From CADCWK01 sp965218235 (GTDB taxonomy: Bacteria; Chloroflexota; Chloroflexia; Thermomicrobiales; UBA6265): a stretch of 64,000 nt of DNA. The notes under the pieces are model-generated. The model was not told the origin of the DNA and made no database searches. It was given only the letters and a program-made list of their open reading frames with translations. Each line of letters starts with the position of its first letter. Position 1 is the stretch's first letter. Where the stretch lies: the NCBI GenBank assembly GCA_965218235.1, contig OZ244595.1, forward strand, positions 372,001 through 436,000, given 5' to 3'. The translations under genes were made by a program, and so were the position numbers. Below, one piece after another: positions 1 through 8,585 of the stretch.

Positions 1-117
1 GCGCATCGTTGGTCTCCATGTTCTCCACTGCCGGTTCATCCCGGATCGGTCAGAAGAGTCGCCACGACGGATCGGATTACACCATCGCTGGATTCGACAC
101 ATGACCGGGATCGTCCG

Positions 118-1113
118 CTACGCCGCACCGATCGCCATCACGAGCCCGTCGTTGGGCATGGCGGGGGACGAGGTGACGAAGAGGACGACGCCACCGTGCG
201 GCGTCGTGATCTCGGCCAGGGGCTCGCCGAAGAGGTCGTGGATCCGGCCAATGACCTGGCCGTCCGTCACATCGTCGCCCGCGGCGACCATCGGGTACCA
301 GAGCCCCTCGGCCGGGGAGCGCAGCCAGGTGAACTGCGTGACCTCGGTGACATCCTTCGCCTCCGGTGGCCCGCCGGCGACCATCCCGAGGTGGCGCAGC
401 ACCCGGCCGACGCCATCGACCAGCAGCTGCGTCTCCGGCTCGGTCAGCAGGCCGCGACCGCCGGCCTCGGCCAGGACGCCCGGCACACCGGCCTCGGCGG
501 CGGCCGAGGTCGTCGTGCCGCCCATTCCGGGCCGCGGGGTCGAGGCGACGAGGTAGGGGAGGCCGAAGGCGCGGCCGAGGTCGGCCGACGCCCGGTCGGT
601 CGCCGCGTCGCCGGAGACGGAGTAGATCGAGAACGGGATCAGGTCCTCGACCATGTCGCCGCCGTGGAGGTCGACGAGGAAGTCGCTCGGCGCGATGACG
701 GCCCGGAAGATGGCGTCGGTCAGGATCTCGGTGAAGGACCCGTCCGGGTCGCCGGGGAAGGCCCGGTTCGGGTTCTTCTGGTCGATCGGGGAGACGAAGG
801 GGGTGCGCGACAGGAAGGACGGGACGTTGATCAGCGGCAGCGAGATGACCGTCCCGCTGATCGCGGCCAGGTCGAGCGCTCGCGTCACGCGGATGTTGGC
901 CTCGATCGCCGGGTACTCGGTCGGGTGGACGCCTGAGATGACGGCCAGTCGAGGTCCGTCCGCCGCGCCGCGGGTGACGGTGTAGGGCCACGACCAGTCG
1001 GCCAGGGTCGGGTGCGAGAACCGCAACTGGCCGCGCCGGACGGTGCCGGGCTCGGGCAGCTCGATAGTGTCGAGGGCGTCGACGGTCGTCACGTTCTGCT
1101 CATCGGTGGACAT
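118..1113 (-). CDS. Succinylglutamate desuccinylase/aspartoacylase family zinc hydrolase
   Basis: A 331-residue protein of the AstE/AspA branch of the M14 carboxypeptidase clan, which removes acyl groups from N-acyl amino acids or similar amides. Visible motifs are GVHPTEYPAIEA (zinc ligands His63 and Glu66), NPNRAFPG near residue 114, DLHGGD with the third zinc ligand His150, and AEAGG with a probable catalytic Glu near 216. These are in family order and the length is typical. The substrate cannot be told from sequence. It stands alone on the minus strand; the 117 bases before the window edge show no gene. Confidence 0.85.
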   Translation of the reverse strand: MSTDEQNVTTVDALDTIELPEPGTVRRGQLRFSHPTLADWSWPYTVTRGAADGPRLAVISGVHPTEYPAIEANIRVTRALDLAAISGTVISLPLINVPSFLSRTPFVSPIDQKNPNRAFPGDPDGSFTEILTDAIFRAVIAPSDFLVDLHGGDMVEDLIPFSIYSVSGDAATDRASADLGRAFGLPYLVASTPRPGMGGTTTSAAAEAGVPGVLAEAGGRGLLTEPETQLLVDGVGRVLRHLGMVAGGPPEAKDVTEVTQFTWLRSPAEGLWYPMVAAGDDVTDGQVIGRIHDLFGEPLAEITTPHGGVVLFVTSSPAMPNDGLVMAIGAA

Positions 1114-1266
1114 GCGTCAGTCTCCATGGGTGGACGGCAACGAGCGAGGCCGGAATGGGGCGCTATAGTGCCACGAACCGGCCGTGACCGAGCGACGGGC
1201 GAATTTGTTCGTGGGCAGGACACGGGACCGACGGTGGCACGGTCGGGCGGAGGGCGAGCACGAGCC

Positions 1267-1866
1267 ATGGGACGACCGATCGACGAGAGAGGGACATCGG
1301 ACATAACGAGTGCAGCATCGGCCCCGCCAGCACTCATCCGTGATGCGACGGACGCCGACATGGCGGCGATCGGTCGCCTGCACATCGACAGCTGGCGGTC
1401 CACCTACGTCGGGCTCATGCCGCGGCCGTTCCTGGACCGGCTGACCTACGAGGAGCGGGAGCGGCGCTGGCGCGGCTGGCTCCAGGACGACGATGGACGG
1501 CGGCTTCTGCTGATCGCGGTCGACGGCGACGACCTCGTCGGCTTCGTCGCCGGCTGGCCCGAGCCGGACGGAGCGCCAACGATCATCGAGGTCGCGGCGC
1601 TTCACGTCGCCCGCTCGCGGCACGGCCGCGGTCTCGGGAAGCGCCTGCTCGCCCACGTCGCCGGCCGCGGTGAGCGGATGGGCTACACCGCCCTGTCGCT
1701 GGAGATGCTCGAGGGTAACCCGACCGGCGGGTTCTATGACCACCTGGGTGGACGGATCACCGATCGCTCCACCAGCATCCTGGACGGCGAGGCGGTGGCC
1801 GATCTCCGCTACCGCTGGGATGACATCGCGACGCTGAGCCGGTTCGACCAGCGGGACGAGGATTAG
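1267..1866 (+). CDS. GNAT family N-acetyltransferase
   Basis: A 199-residue acetyltransferase that would move acetyl from acetyl-CoA to an unknown amine. The N-terminal half has the GNAT opening (LIRDATDADMAAIGRLHIDSW region). The acetyl-CoA loop is SRHGRGLGKRLLAHV at about residues 120-134, followed by LSLEMLEGNPTGGFYDHLGG. The open frame extends upstream to 1012, but ATG 1267 is preferred because homology begins just after it and GGAGGG lies about 13 bases upstream. Its stop overlaps by 4 bp the stop of the convergent FemAB-like gene. Confidence 0.85.
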   Translation: MGRPIDERGTSDITSAASAPPALIRDATDADMAAIGRLHIDSWRSTYVGLMPRPFLDRLTYEERERRWRGWLQDDDGRRLLLIAVDGDDLVGFVAGWPEPDGAPTIIEVAALHVARSRHGRGLGKRLLAHVAGRGERMGYTALSLEMLEGNPTGGFYDHLGGRITDRSTSILDGEAVADLRYRWDDIATLSRFDQRDED

Positions 1867-2975
1867 CTACCGGTCGATTCAGGCACCGGCGGGAGCGGGG
1901 GCGTGGGCGGGGCCCGGTAGGCCGGGAAGAACCCCACCGGGGGCGAGACGAACCCACCGTTCCGCTCTGCCCAATCGGTATTGAACGCATCATAGGCGGC
2001 CTGATCGATGATGATCCGGGCCGTCTGGAACAGGTGCCGCTCTCGGGAGAAGCCCGCCTTGAAGTTGAACAGCGCGTCCTCCGCGCCGCCAAGCCCTCCG
2101 CCGAGGTGCAGGACCCGATTGCCCCGCGCCTTGGCCCAGGAGGCGGTCGCCGAGAAGATCCCCTTGATCGGACTGAACTTGATGAACGACTCGTGGGTCC
2201 CGCCGAGGTGGTACTGGACGATCCCGTCGACCTCGCCGAACAGGGCGGCGGCGGCGACTTCGTCACCCTGCCGGATCAGCACGAGCGTCGTCCGCCCATC
2301 CAGTGCGGCATGGAGGTCATTGAGATAGGCGGCATCGAAGTAGTAGGACGACGTCGCACCCAACCGGTCCATCGTCTCCGTGTAGACCTTGAGGAACCCG
2401 GCGACGGATTCCGGCGAGCAGGCTGGATCGATCAGGTAGGTGAAGCCAAGGCGATCCAGCCGGGCGATGTTGCGCCGGTGGTCGGTCCGCATGTTCTGGA
2501 ACAGGTCGTCCTCATCCCGCAGCAGGTCGATCGAGACGGTGTGGCCATGGCTGACCAGCCGGCCAACGTCCCCGAGGACCTCATAGTCCACCGGCAGCAG
2601 CGCATTCAGCCGGAGGAACAGGCTGATCACTCCGGCCTCGCGCAGCGCCTCGATCGCGACCCCGACAGCTTCACGAGTGAACGCCCGATCGGTTGGCACG
2701 GCGGGATCCTGGGACGAGACGGTCATCCCGGGATAACCATACGGGCTGGTCGCATCAAGCCGGGGAGGTCCGTTCCGCGTCGCCGGAACATCACGCAGCA
2801 GCAGCGGCATCAACAGTTGGCGCGGACCGTCCTCGACGAGAACGGCGATGGGCTCACCGCCGTCGAACCGCGCGGCCAACGCGACATAGCCGGGCAGCAG
2901 ATAGAAGTCATGGGGCGCCGTGCGAAGCATCAAGTTCCAGCGCGGATCGGCTGGCGCGAGCATGGCGACCTGCAT
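1863..2975 (-). CDS. FemAB-like GNAT-fold transferase, copy 1
   Basis: A 370-residue protein of the FemAB/peptidoglycan-bridge GNAT superfamily, often found in exopolysaccharide loci. Signatures are LLRTAPHDFYLLPGYVALAA at the N terminus, the RTDHRRNIARLDRLGF segment, a DEVAAAALFG strand, YHLGGTHESFIKFSP, and the C-terminal LHLGGGLGGAEDALFNFKAG motif. It is clearly paralogous to the gene at 3821-4936, sharing HLFQTARI-IDQAAYD and FPAYRAP near the end. A role in attaching an amino-acyl or acyl group to cell-surface glycan is inferred from family and neighbours. The substrate is unknown. Confidence 0.75.
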   Translation of the reverse strand: MQVAMLAPADPRWNLMLRTAPHDFYLLPGYVALAARFDGGEPIAVLVEDGPRQLLMPLLLRDVPATRNGPPRLDATSPYGYPGMTVSSQDPAVPTDRAFTREAVGVAIEALREAGVISLFLRLNALLPVDYEVLGDVGRLVSHGHTVSIDLLRDEDDLFQNMRTDHRRNIARLDRLGFTYLIDPACSPESVAGFLKVYTETMDRLGATSSYYFDAAYLNDLHAALDGRTTLVLIRQGDEVAAAALFGEVDGIVQYHLGGTHESFIKFSPIKGIFSATASWAKARGNRVLHLGGGLGGAEDALFNFKAGFSRERHLFQTARIIIDQAAYDAFNTDWAERNGGFVSPPVGFFPAYRAPPTPPLPPVPESTGS

Positions 2976-3141
2976 GTCGCAAACCGGACCTTTCGGATAG
3001 ACCCATTCTGGCGTTTCACGCTGATACTACACGTATCAGTCCAGATCGCGGACAGGTCCCACGATGACGCGGATTCGCGGAACCGTGGGCCTCCCTTGCG
3101 GCGAGACCGCGGCGCCAGATGATCGATGGAGGAGGATTCGC

Positions 3142-3804
3142 GTGGCCAAGGTCGTATTGTTCGGAAACGGTCAGATCGCGAGTGTCATTCACACCTACCT
3201 GACCCACGCCTCGCCACACGAGGTCGTCGCCTTCACCGTCGACCGGGAGCACCTCGTCGAGACCGAACTGCTGGGGCTGCCGATCGTGCCGTTCGAGGAC
3301 GTCGAGCAGCTCTACCCGCCGGACGAGCACGAGATGTTCGTCTCGATCAGCTATCGCGAGATCAACAAGCTTCGCGAGCGAAAGTATCACGAGGCCAGGG
3401 CCAAGGGATACCGATTACTGACGTACGTCAGCCCGAACGCAATCACCTGGCCGAATGTGACGCTGGGTGACAACGTCTTCATCATGGAGAACAATGTCAT
3501 CCAGCCGTTCGTCGAGATCGGCAATGATGTGATCATCTGGAGCGGCAACCACATCGGCCATCACACCTCTATCCGGGACCATTGTTTCTTCGCCAGCCAC
3601 GTCGTGATCGCCGGCTTCGTCAACATCGAACCGAACTGCTTCTTCGGAATCAACGCAACCGTCCGCGACGGGATCACAATCGCCCGCGAATGCGTGATCG
3701 GCGCCGGCGCCCTGATCCTGAAGAACACCACGGAGCGGGGAGTCTATGTTGGACAGACCGCGACCCTCCTGCCGCGGACCAGCGACCAGCTCCGCGGCAT
3801 CTGA
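3142..3804 (+). CDS. PglD/NeuD-like sugar O/N-acetyltransferase (left-handed beta-helix)
   Basis: A 220-residue transferase with an N-terminal Rossmann-like domain (AKVVLFGNGQIASVIHTYL) and a C-terminal hexapeptide-repeat left-handed beta-helix (for example ITWPNVTLGDNVFIMENN and VIGAGALILKNT). This architecture is that of PglD, PerB and NeuD, which acetylate UDP-4-amino sugars or sialic acid. GTG 3142 is chosen because GGAGGA ends about 6 bases upstream and the domain starts right there; an upstream ATG at 3064 has no such site. It lies between the two FemAB paralogs. With the DegT aminotransferase and WbpM-type dehydratase nearby, acetylation of a UDP-4-amino sugar is the likely role (inference). 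Confidence 0.8.
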   Translation: MAKVVLFGNGQIASVIHTYLTHASPHEVVAFTVDREHLVETELLGLPIVPFEDVEQLYPPDEHEMFVSISYREINKLRERKYHEARAKGYRLLTYVSPNAITWPNVTLGDNVFIMENNVIQPFVEIGNDVIIWSGNHIGHHTSIRDHCFFASHVVIAGFVNIEPNCFFGINATVRDGITIARECVIGAGALILKNTTERGVYVGQTATLLPRTSDQLRGI

Positions 3805-3820
3805 GACGATGCGAGGCTCG

Positions 3821-4936
3821 TCAACGCCGTCCGTCCGGCTGGGCCACGGACGACTCCACGACCGGGAACGGGGCTCGGTAGGCCGGGAAGTACCCATCCG
3901 GCCGTGCCGCGGGCACCGCGGCGCGGCCCTCCCAACTCATGTTCAGTTCGTCGTAGGCGGCCTGGTCGATCACGATCCGGGCCGTCTGGAACAGGTGCCG
4001 CTCCCGGGAGAAGCCCGCCTTGAAGTAGAACAGGGCGTCCTCCGCGCCGCCGAGCCCTCCACCGAGGTGCAGGAGCCGGTTGCCGCGCGCCCTGGCCCAG
4101 TACGCGGATTCACGGACCTTGAGCTTGGACGGCGCGAGCTTGACGTATTCGTCGCGGGTGCCACTGATGTGGCTCTGGACGATCCCGTCCATCTCGGTCA
4201 CGATCCCGGCCGCGGCGGAAACGTCGCCATCGCGGATCAGAAAGATGGCGAGTCGGCCGTCGAGCGCCGAGGCCAGCTCGCGGATGTAATCGGCTCCGAC
4301 GTAGTACGAGTCGCTGGCACCGTGCCGATCCATGGTCTGGCGATAGATCTCGACGAACTGGGCAATCGATTCGGGCCGGCACGTCTCGTCGATCTCGGTG
4401 GTGAAGCCGAGCCGGTCCAGCTTGCGCAGGTTCCTGGCGTGGTCATGGCGGATGTTCGGAAAGAGGTCCGCCTGATCCGACCGCAGGTCGATCGAAACCG
4501 TGTGGCCATGGTCAACCACGGTGCCATGACGGGCCAGTGCGATCGTGTCGATCTGAAACAGCGGGTGAAGCCGCACGAACAGGCTGACGACGCCCCGCTC
4601 GCGGAGGGCGGCGATGGCTGCGGAGATCGCGCCATCGAAGAATGGCTTGGTCAAGGGGTCGGCTGGGCCGCTGGCCGACAGCACGATCCCTGGATAGCCA
4701 TAGGGGCTCCTGGCATCCACCAGGTCCGAATCGGCAAACGCTCCCGGAAGTCCACGGAGGACGAGTGGCAGCAGCAGCTGGCGGTCGCCATCCATGACCC
4801 GGACGCCGACTGGACGTCCGCCCTCTCGCCGGGCAGACATCGCTACATAACCAGGAAGGACGTAGAAATCGTGCGGAGTCGTCCGGAGCAGAGCGTTCCA
4901 GCGCGGGTCGTCTGAATCAAGGAAGTCGACCTGCAT
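3821..4936 (-). CDS. FemAB-like GNAT-fold transferase, copy 2
   Basis: A 371-residue paralog of the gene at 1863-2975, with the same landmarks: RTTPHDFYVLPGYVAMSA, RHDHARNLRKLDRLGF, LLHLGGGLGGAEDALFYFKA and FPAYRAP. ATG 4936 starts exactly where the paralog starts (MQVDFLDSDDPRW against MQVAMLAPADPRW). The open frame continues upstream through nine 8-bp repeats to 5062, so a longer phase-variable N terminus cannot be ruled out. It probably modifies surface glycan or peptidoglycan precursors; the substrate is unknown. Confidence 0.75.
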   Translation of the reverse strand: MQVDFLDSDDPRWNALLRTTPHDFYVLPGYVAMSARREGGRPVGVRVMDGDRQLLLPLVLRGLPGAFADSDLVDARSPYGYPGIVLSASGPADPLTKPFFDGAISAAIAALRERGVVSLFVRLHPLFQIDTIALARHGTVVDHGHTVSIDLRSDQADLFPNIRHDHARNLRKLDRLGFTTEIDETCRPESIAQFVEIYRQTMDRHGASDSYYVGADYIRELASALDGRLAIFLIRDGDVSAAAGIVTEMDGIVQSHISGTRDEYVKLAPSKLKVRESAYWARARGNRLLHLGGGLGGAEDALFYFKAGFSRERHLFQTARIVIDQAAYDELNMSWEGRAAVPAARPDGYFPAYRAPFPVVESSVAQPDGRR

Positions 4937-4976
4937 GGTGCGACATGCGTCCTTTCTTTGTACGTCATTCCGGGCC

Positions 4977-5048
4977 GCTGGGTAGCTGGGTAGCTGGGTA
5001 GCTGGGTAGCTGGGTAGCTGGGTAGCTGGGTAGCTGGGTAGCTGGGTA
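4977..5048. repeat. Nine perfect tandem copies of 8-bp GCTGGGTA
   Basis: Nine uninterrupted copies of GCTGGGTA lie between the PglC-like gene and the FemAB-like gene. The unit is not a multiple of three, so loss or gain of one copy shifts any reading frame that crosses it and changes promoter spacing for the minus-strand FemAB gene. Confidence 0.95.
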
Positions 5049-5083
5049 GTAGATGGACTCATAGACTCCGGCAGCCGGTGGGT

Positions 5084-5764
5084 TCAATCCCGCGGCCCGT
5101 GAGGCAACGAAGGTGGCGGTGGCGCAGGGTGCGCCGAGCGGAGCCGGGCCAGGTCGCCTTCACCAGTCGGATCGCGCGCGACGCTGGACGACCGCAGGAG
5201 CATCCCGACAGTCCGAGCGGCGACCCGCGCATCAAGGACGAGGCTCCACTCCTCGACGTACCGCACGTCGAGAGCCAGCTTGTCGTCCCAGGTCAGGGAA
5301 TTTCGGCCGCTCACCTGAGCCAGACCAGTGATCCCCGGCCTGACCGAATGCCGAACCCGCTCGGCCGCGGTGTAGGCGGGAAGGTAATGCGGCAACAGCG
5401 GCCGCGGGCCGATCAGGCTCAGGTCGCCCTTCAAGACGTTGTAGAACTGGGGAAGCTCGTCGAGGCTCCAGCGGCGCAGGAACCAGCCCAGCCTGGTTAC
5501 CCGCTCGCGGGGCGGAAGCAAAATCCCGTTGGCATCGACGGCCTCGCTAAGCGAGCGGAACTTGCAGACCGAGAACGGGACCTCATCGAGACCGATCCTC
5601 TGCTGCCGGAAGAGGATCGGGCGGCCCATCGTCGCTCCGATACCGATCGCGATACCAGCCAGCACTGGGGAGAGCAGAACCAGCGCTGTGCTGGATGCAA
5701 TGATATCGACCAGACGTTTGACACGCCGGGCAGCCGGTGAGGACAACGGCCTGATCAAAACCAT
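5084..5764 (-). CDS. PglC-like initiating phosphoglycosyltransferase
   Basis: A 226-residue monotopic phosphoglycosyltransferase that would move a phospho-sugar from a UDP-sugar to undecaprenyl phosphate at the inner membrane face. The N-terminal re-entrant helix is KRLVDIIASSTALVLLSPVL. Then come FSVCKFRSL, the catalytic Asp-Glu pair in WSLDELPQFYNVLKGD, LIGPRPLLPHYLPAY, and VRPGITGLAQVSGRN. It has the short single-domain form of Campylobacter PglC rather than the long WcaJ/WbaP form. This is the intact catalytic copy; the domain fused in the gene at 16106-18745 has lost the Asp-Glu pair. Confidence 0.9.
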   Translation of the reverse strand: MVLIRPLSSPAARRVKRLVDIIASSTALVLLSPVLAGIAIGIGATMGRPILFRQQRIGLDEVPFSVCKFRSLSEAVDANGILLPPRERVTRLGWFLRRWSLDELPQFYNVLKGDLSLIGPRPLLPHYLPAYTAAERVRHSVRPGITGLAQVSGRNSLTWDDKLALDVRYVEEWSLVLDARVAARTVGMLLRSSSVARDPTGEGDLARLRSAHPAPPPPSLPHGPRD

Positions 5765-5951
5765 TCGAGTCCGTCCATGGGCGCGACCACGTCATCGCCG
5801 GATGTCAAAAGTCAAACGATATTTGGCCGACGTCAAGAACGCCCGTCTGCGCAATACTAGCGCAGTTCCTGGCACAGCTCTGTGGGATGCTGATGCGAAC
5901 GCTGCCCGGAGCGGCATCGCGGTCAACACGGGACGCAGCGGGGAGACTTGA

Positions 5952-7214
5952 TTGGACAACAGCGTCAATAGGCGGCGAATCGCCGTCTCGGCCGCCGCGC
6001 TGTTGGCGGCGGCCGCTTCGTCGCGACCAGATCCAGCCTCCGGCCAGTCGACCGGGTCCAGTCAGCAACCGTTCATCCTCGCCAGTGACTTTGGTGCGAC
6101 TGGAGACGGCACCACCGACGACTCGTCATCCATCCAGCAGGCCCTGGATATCGCTGAAATGCAGGGCGGCGGGCTGGTCATGCTGGGCGCCGGAACCTTC
6201 CGTTGCAATGTCACGATCGGCTCACGCACAACCCTCCACGGGGTGGGGCCGCGGGCGACGACACTGATCGCGGTGGCGGGAGCCAACCGTGATGTCGTCG
6301 AAGGCCGCGGCTTCTCCGAACTGACTGGCACCGACAAGGCGACTCCCGAGAACCGGGGAGCCAACTACGTCGGGATCGCCAATCTCTGCGTCGACGGCGA
6401 CCGTGCCACCAACACGCAAGGCTGCGGTATCCGGATCTGGGGACGCGCCCAGATCTTTCAGGATTTGATCGTCCAGAACTGTGCCGAGGACGGCATCCTC
6501 CTGGAGTTCACCACCCACGACGCTGGCGAGATCGCCGACGACCTCGAGGGCTTCTTCACCAACATCAAGACGATCAGGAACGGTGGCAACGGCTGGACCC
6601 ACCGCGGTCCACATGACTCGATCCTCGCCCAGTTCGTGACGTTCTCCAACGACGGTTGGGGGTTCAAGTCCGAGCAACGCGACAATTCCTACTTCGGCGG
6701 CATCAGTGGCTCGGGCTGGAACAGCTGGCTGAACGGACTCGGTTCGTTCCATTTCGGTGCGACGCCCGGGTATCTGACTGACTCGGCGGCGACCGGCGAG
6801 CGCGGAATCGGAATCGAGCTCCTGGAGGAGAGCGGCTCGGTCCGGATGAACAGCATCCTCATCAGCGGACATGAGATCGGAATCTACCTGCGGGGAAAGA
6901 ACCATACGTTCAACGGCATCGTGCTCGGCTCGGTCGCCCGGACGGAAGGTGAGACCGGCATGGGCATCGTCATCGATCACGCCGGGCTCTGCCTGATCGA
7001 CGCCGCCGGCGAGGGCAACCAGGTCGCGATCGCGTTCGTCAACGAATTCGGTCCCAACATCGTCCGGGGCCGCTTCAGCGTGCCCCAGACTGGTCAGCTG
7101 CTCCTCGGTTCCGTCACACCGGGCACGTCGGTGGATCTGGCGCAGATCGGACCGGACGGCACGACCAACGTCATCCAGATTCCGAACGTCACCAATGGGC
7201 TGGTCCGGAGCTGA
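5952..7214 (+). CDS. Secreted pectate-lyase-like right-handed beta-helix protein
   Basis: A 420-residue protein starting at TTG 5952 after GGGGAGA. The N terminus has RRR followed by a hydrophobic Ala-rich stretch (IAVSAAALLAAAASS), resembling a twin-arginine signal. The mature part opens with DFGATGDGTTDDSSSIQQAL, the hallmark of the pectate_lyase_3 beta-helix fold, followed by Gly-rich coils such as TTLHGVGPRATTLIAV. It faces away from the PglC-like gene across a 187-bp divergent promoter region. Such proteins bind, cleave or epimerise polysaccharides, so it may act on the exopolymer made by this locus; the activity is not assignable. Confidence 0.8.
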   Translation: MDNSVNRRRIAVSAAALLAAAASSRPDPASGQSTGSSQQPFILASDFGATGDGTTDDSSSIQQALDIAEMQGGGLVMLGAGTFRCNVTIGSRTTLHGVGPRATTLIAVAGANRDVVEGRGFSELTGTDKATPENRGANYVGIANLCVDGDRATNTQGCGIRIWGRAQIFQDLIVQNCAEDGILLEFTTHDAGEIADDLEGFFTNIKTIRNGGNGWTHRGPHDSILAQFVTFSNDGWGFKSEQRDNSYFGGISGSGWNSWLNGLGSFHFGATPGYLTDSAATGERGIGIELLEESGSVRMNSILISGHEIGIYLRGKNHTFNGIVLGSVARTEGETGMGIVIDHAGLCLIDAAGEGNQVAIAFVNEFGPNIVRGRFSVPQTGQLLLGSVTPGTSVDLAQIGPDGTTNVIQIPNVTNGLVRS

Positions 7215-7217
7215 GCC

Positions 7218-7239
7218 AGTCGGGAAGCGGGGCCCGACT
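7218..7239. terminator. Candidate bidirectional terminator between convergent genes
   Basis: A stem of AGTCGGG and CCCGACT with an 8-base loop sits in the 46 bp between the convergent beta-helix gene and the glycosyltransferase. There is no clear U-run. Confidence 0.45.
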
Positions 7240-7260
7240 AACGGGGAACTGCCCTACCAG

Positions 7261-8463
7261 CTAACGGTTGCGGCCCAGAGGCGTGATTGGCGGGTGCAGG
7301 CCCCGCCCAAGCAGCGCCCGGTCATAGAGCTCGGCCGTCGCCAGACGGATCCCGGCCGGGTCGAAATCACGCTGGACCCGGATCCGCCCCGCGGCGCCGT
7401 GGCGATCGCGGAGCTCTGGGTCATCGAAGTACCGGCCGATCGCGGCGGCAAGGTCGTCTGGCGCGTGCGGCGGGACGAGGAAGCCGGTCTCGCCCGCGAG
7501 GATCGCGTCGGCACAACCGGTCACATCGGTGGCGACGACCGGCGTCCCCATCCCGTTGGCCTCGATCAACACCGTCGGCAGACCCTCCCGATAGGTCGGC
7601 AGCGCCAGGACGTCCATCGCCAGCATCGCCAACTCCGGGTCCGGGCGCCGGCCGGTGAAGTGGACCCGCTCGTCCGCCCGCAGCGGTGCAAGGCTCTCGT
7701 CGGAAACCGGGAAGCTGGGATCGACCGCACCGACGATCAACAGGTGGGCGGTCGGGTAGGTGGCCCGCAACCGACGCCAGGCCGTCGCGAGATCACTGAT
7801 CCCCTTGTCAACGGCCAGCCGCCCGACATACCCGACGATCGGGGCATCGATCGGCAGGCCCAGCCGATCGCGAGCGGTCGCCCGTGGGTTCGGTCCGAAC
7901 CGATCAGGATCGAAACGGCCGGCGGTGTCGACGCCATTAGCGCTCCCATTGGCGAGCACGACCGTCTTGCTCCGAGGCACGATGCCCTCGCGGATGGCCA
8001 CCTCGCGGACCGAGGGGCCAACGCAGATCACTTCGTTCGCCAGCAGACAGGTCAACTGGGTGGCACGGCGGATGATCGCCCGCCGGATGCCGGTCCGGCT
8101 CTCGTGCGGCAGTCCGTGGAGATGAAATATCCGGACCGGTCGCCGGGTCAGACGGGCGGCGAACATGCTGAGCAGCCCACACTTCAGCGTCGACGCGTGG
8201 ACGATCGCCGGGCGCAGGCGGCCGAACAGCGCGACGAACCGACCGAAGGCGACGACATCATGGAACGGGGTCGTTAGCCGGCTCATCGGGATTGGATGAG
8301 CAGCAATCCCTTCGGCCGCGGCGAAGTCGTCCAGTTCGGAGCCGGGTGACGCGATCGCGTGGACTTCGTAGCCACGCTCCCGCAACGCCGTCGGTTGCCC
8401 CTGAAAGAACACGAGCGTCGCGGGGACCGTCGTGACCAGCGCGACACGTTCTGGATGCGCCAT
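7261..8463 (-). CDS. Glycosyltransferase family 4 (GT-B)
   Basis: A 400-residue GT-B retaining glycosyltransferase. The N-terminal domain includes IVHASTLKCGLLSMFAARLT and a HLHGLPH loop. The C-terminal domain has GYVGRLAVDKGISDL, LLIVGAVDP and the donor-binding motif YREGLPTVLIEANGMGTPV with the E-x7-E pair. The N-terminal part resembles the deacetylbacillosamine-type/EpsD-like GT4 group. It is the last gene of the minus-strand polysaccharide operon, 122 bp after the family 2 transferase. Linkage and sugar are unknown. Confidence 0.88.
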   Translation of the reverse strand: MAHPERVALVTTVPATLVFFQGQPTALRERGYEVHAIASPGSELDDFAAAEGIAAHPIPMSRLTTPFHDVVAFGRFVALFGRLRPAIVHASTLKCGLLSMFAARLTRRPVRIFHLHGLPHESRTGIRRAIIRRATQLTCLLANEVICVGPSVREVAIREGIVPRSKTVVLANGSANGVDTAGRFDPDRFGPNPRATARDRLGLPIDAPIVGYVGRLAVDKGISDLATAWRRLRATYPTAHLLIVGAVDPSFPVSDESLAPLRADERVHFTGRRPDPELAMLAMDVLALPTYREGLPTVLIEANGMGTPVVATDVTGCADAILAGETGFLVPPHAPDDLAAAIGRYFDDPELRDRHGAAGRIRVQRDFDPAGIRLATAELYDRALLGRGLHPPITPLGRNR

Positions 8464-8585
8464 GATGAGTCCTTTGGCCGGCGGCGCATGACGCGCTCGC
8501 CGACCGTGTGCCGTACCCGTTCGCCAGGATCACCGACCGCTTCAGCCGGTCCAGATCGCCGATGCGCCATCCCGGGCGTTCGATC

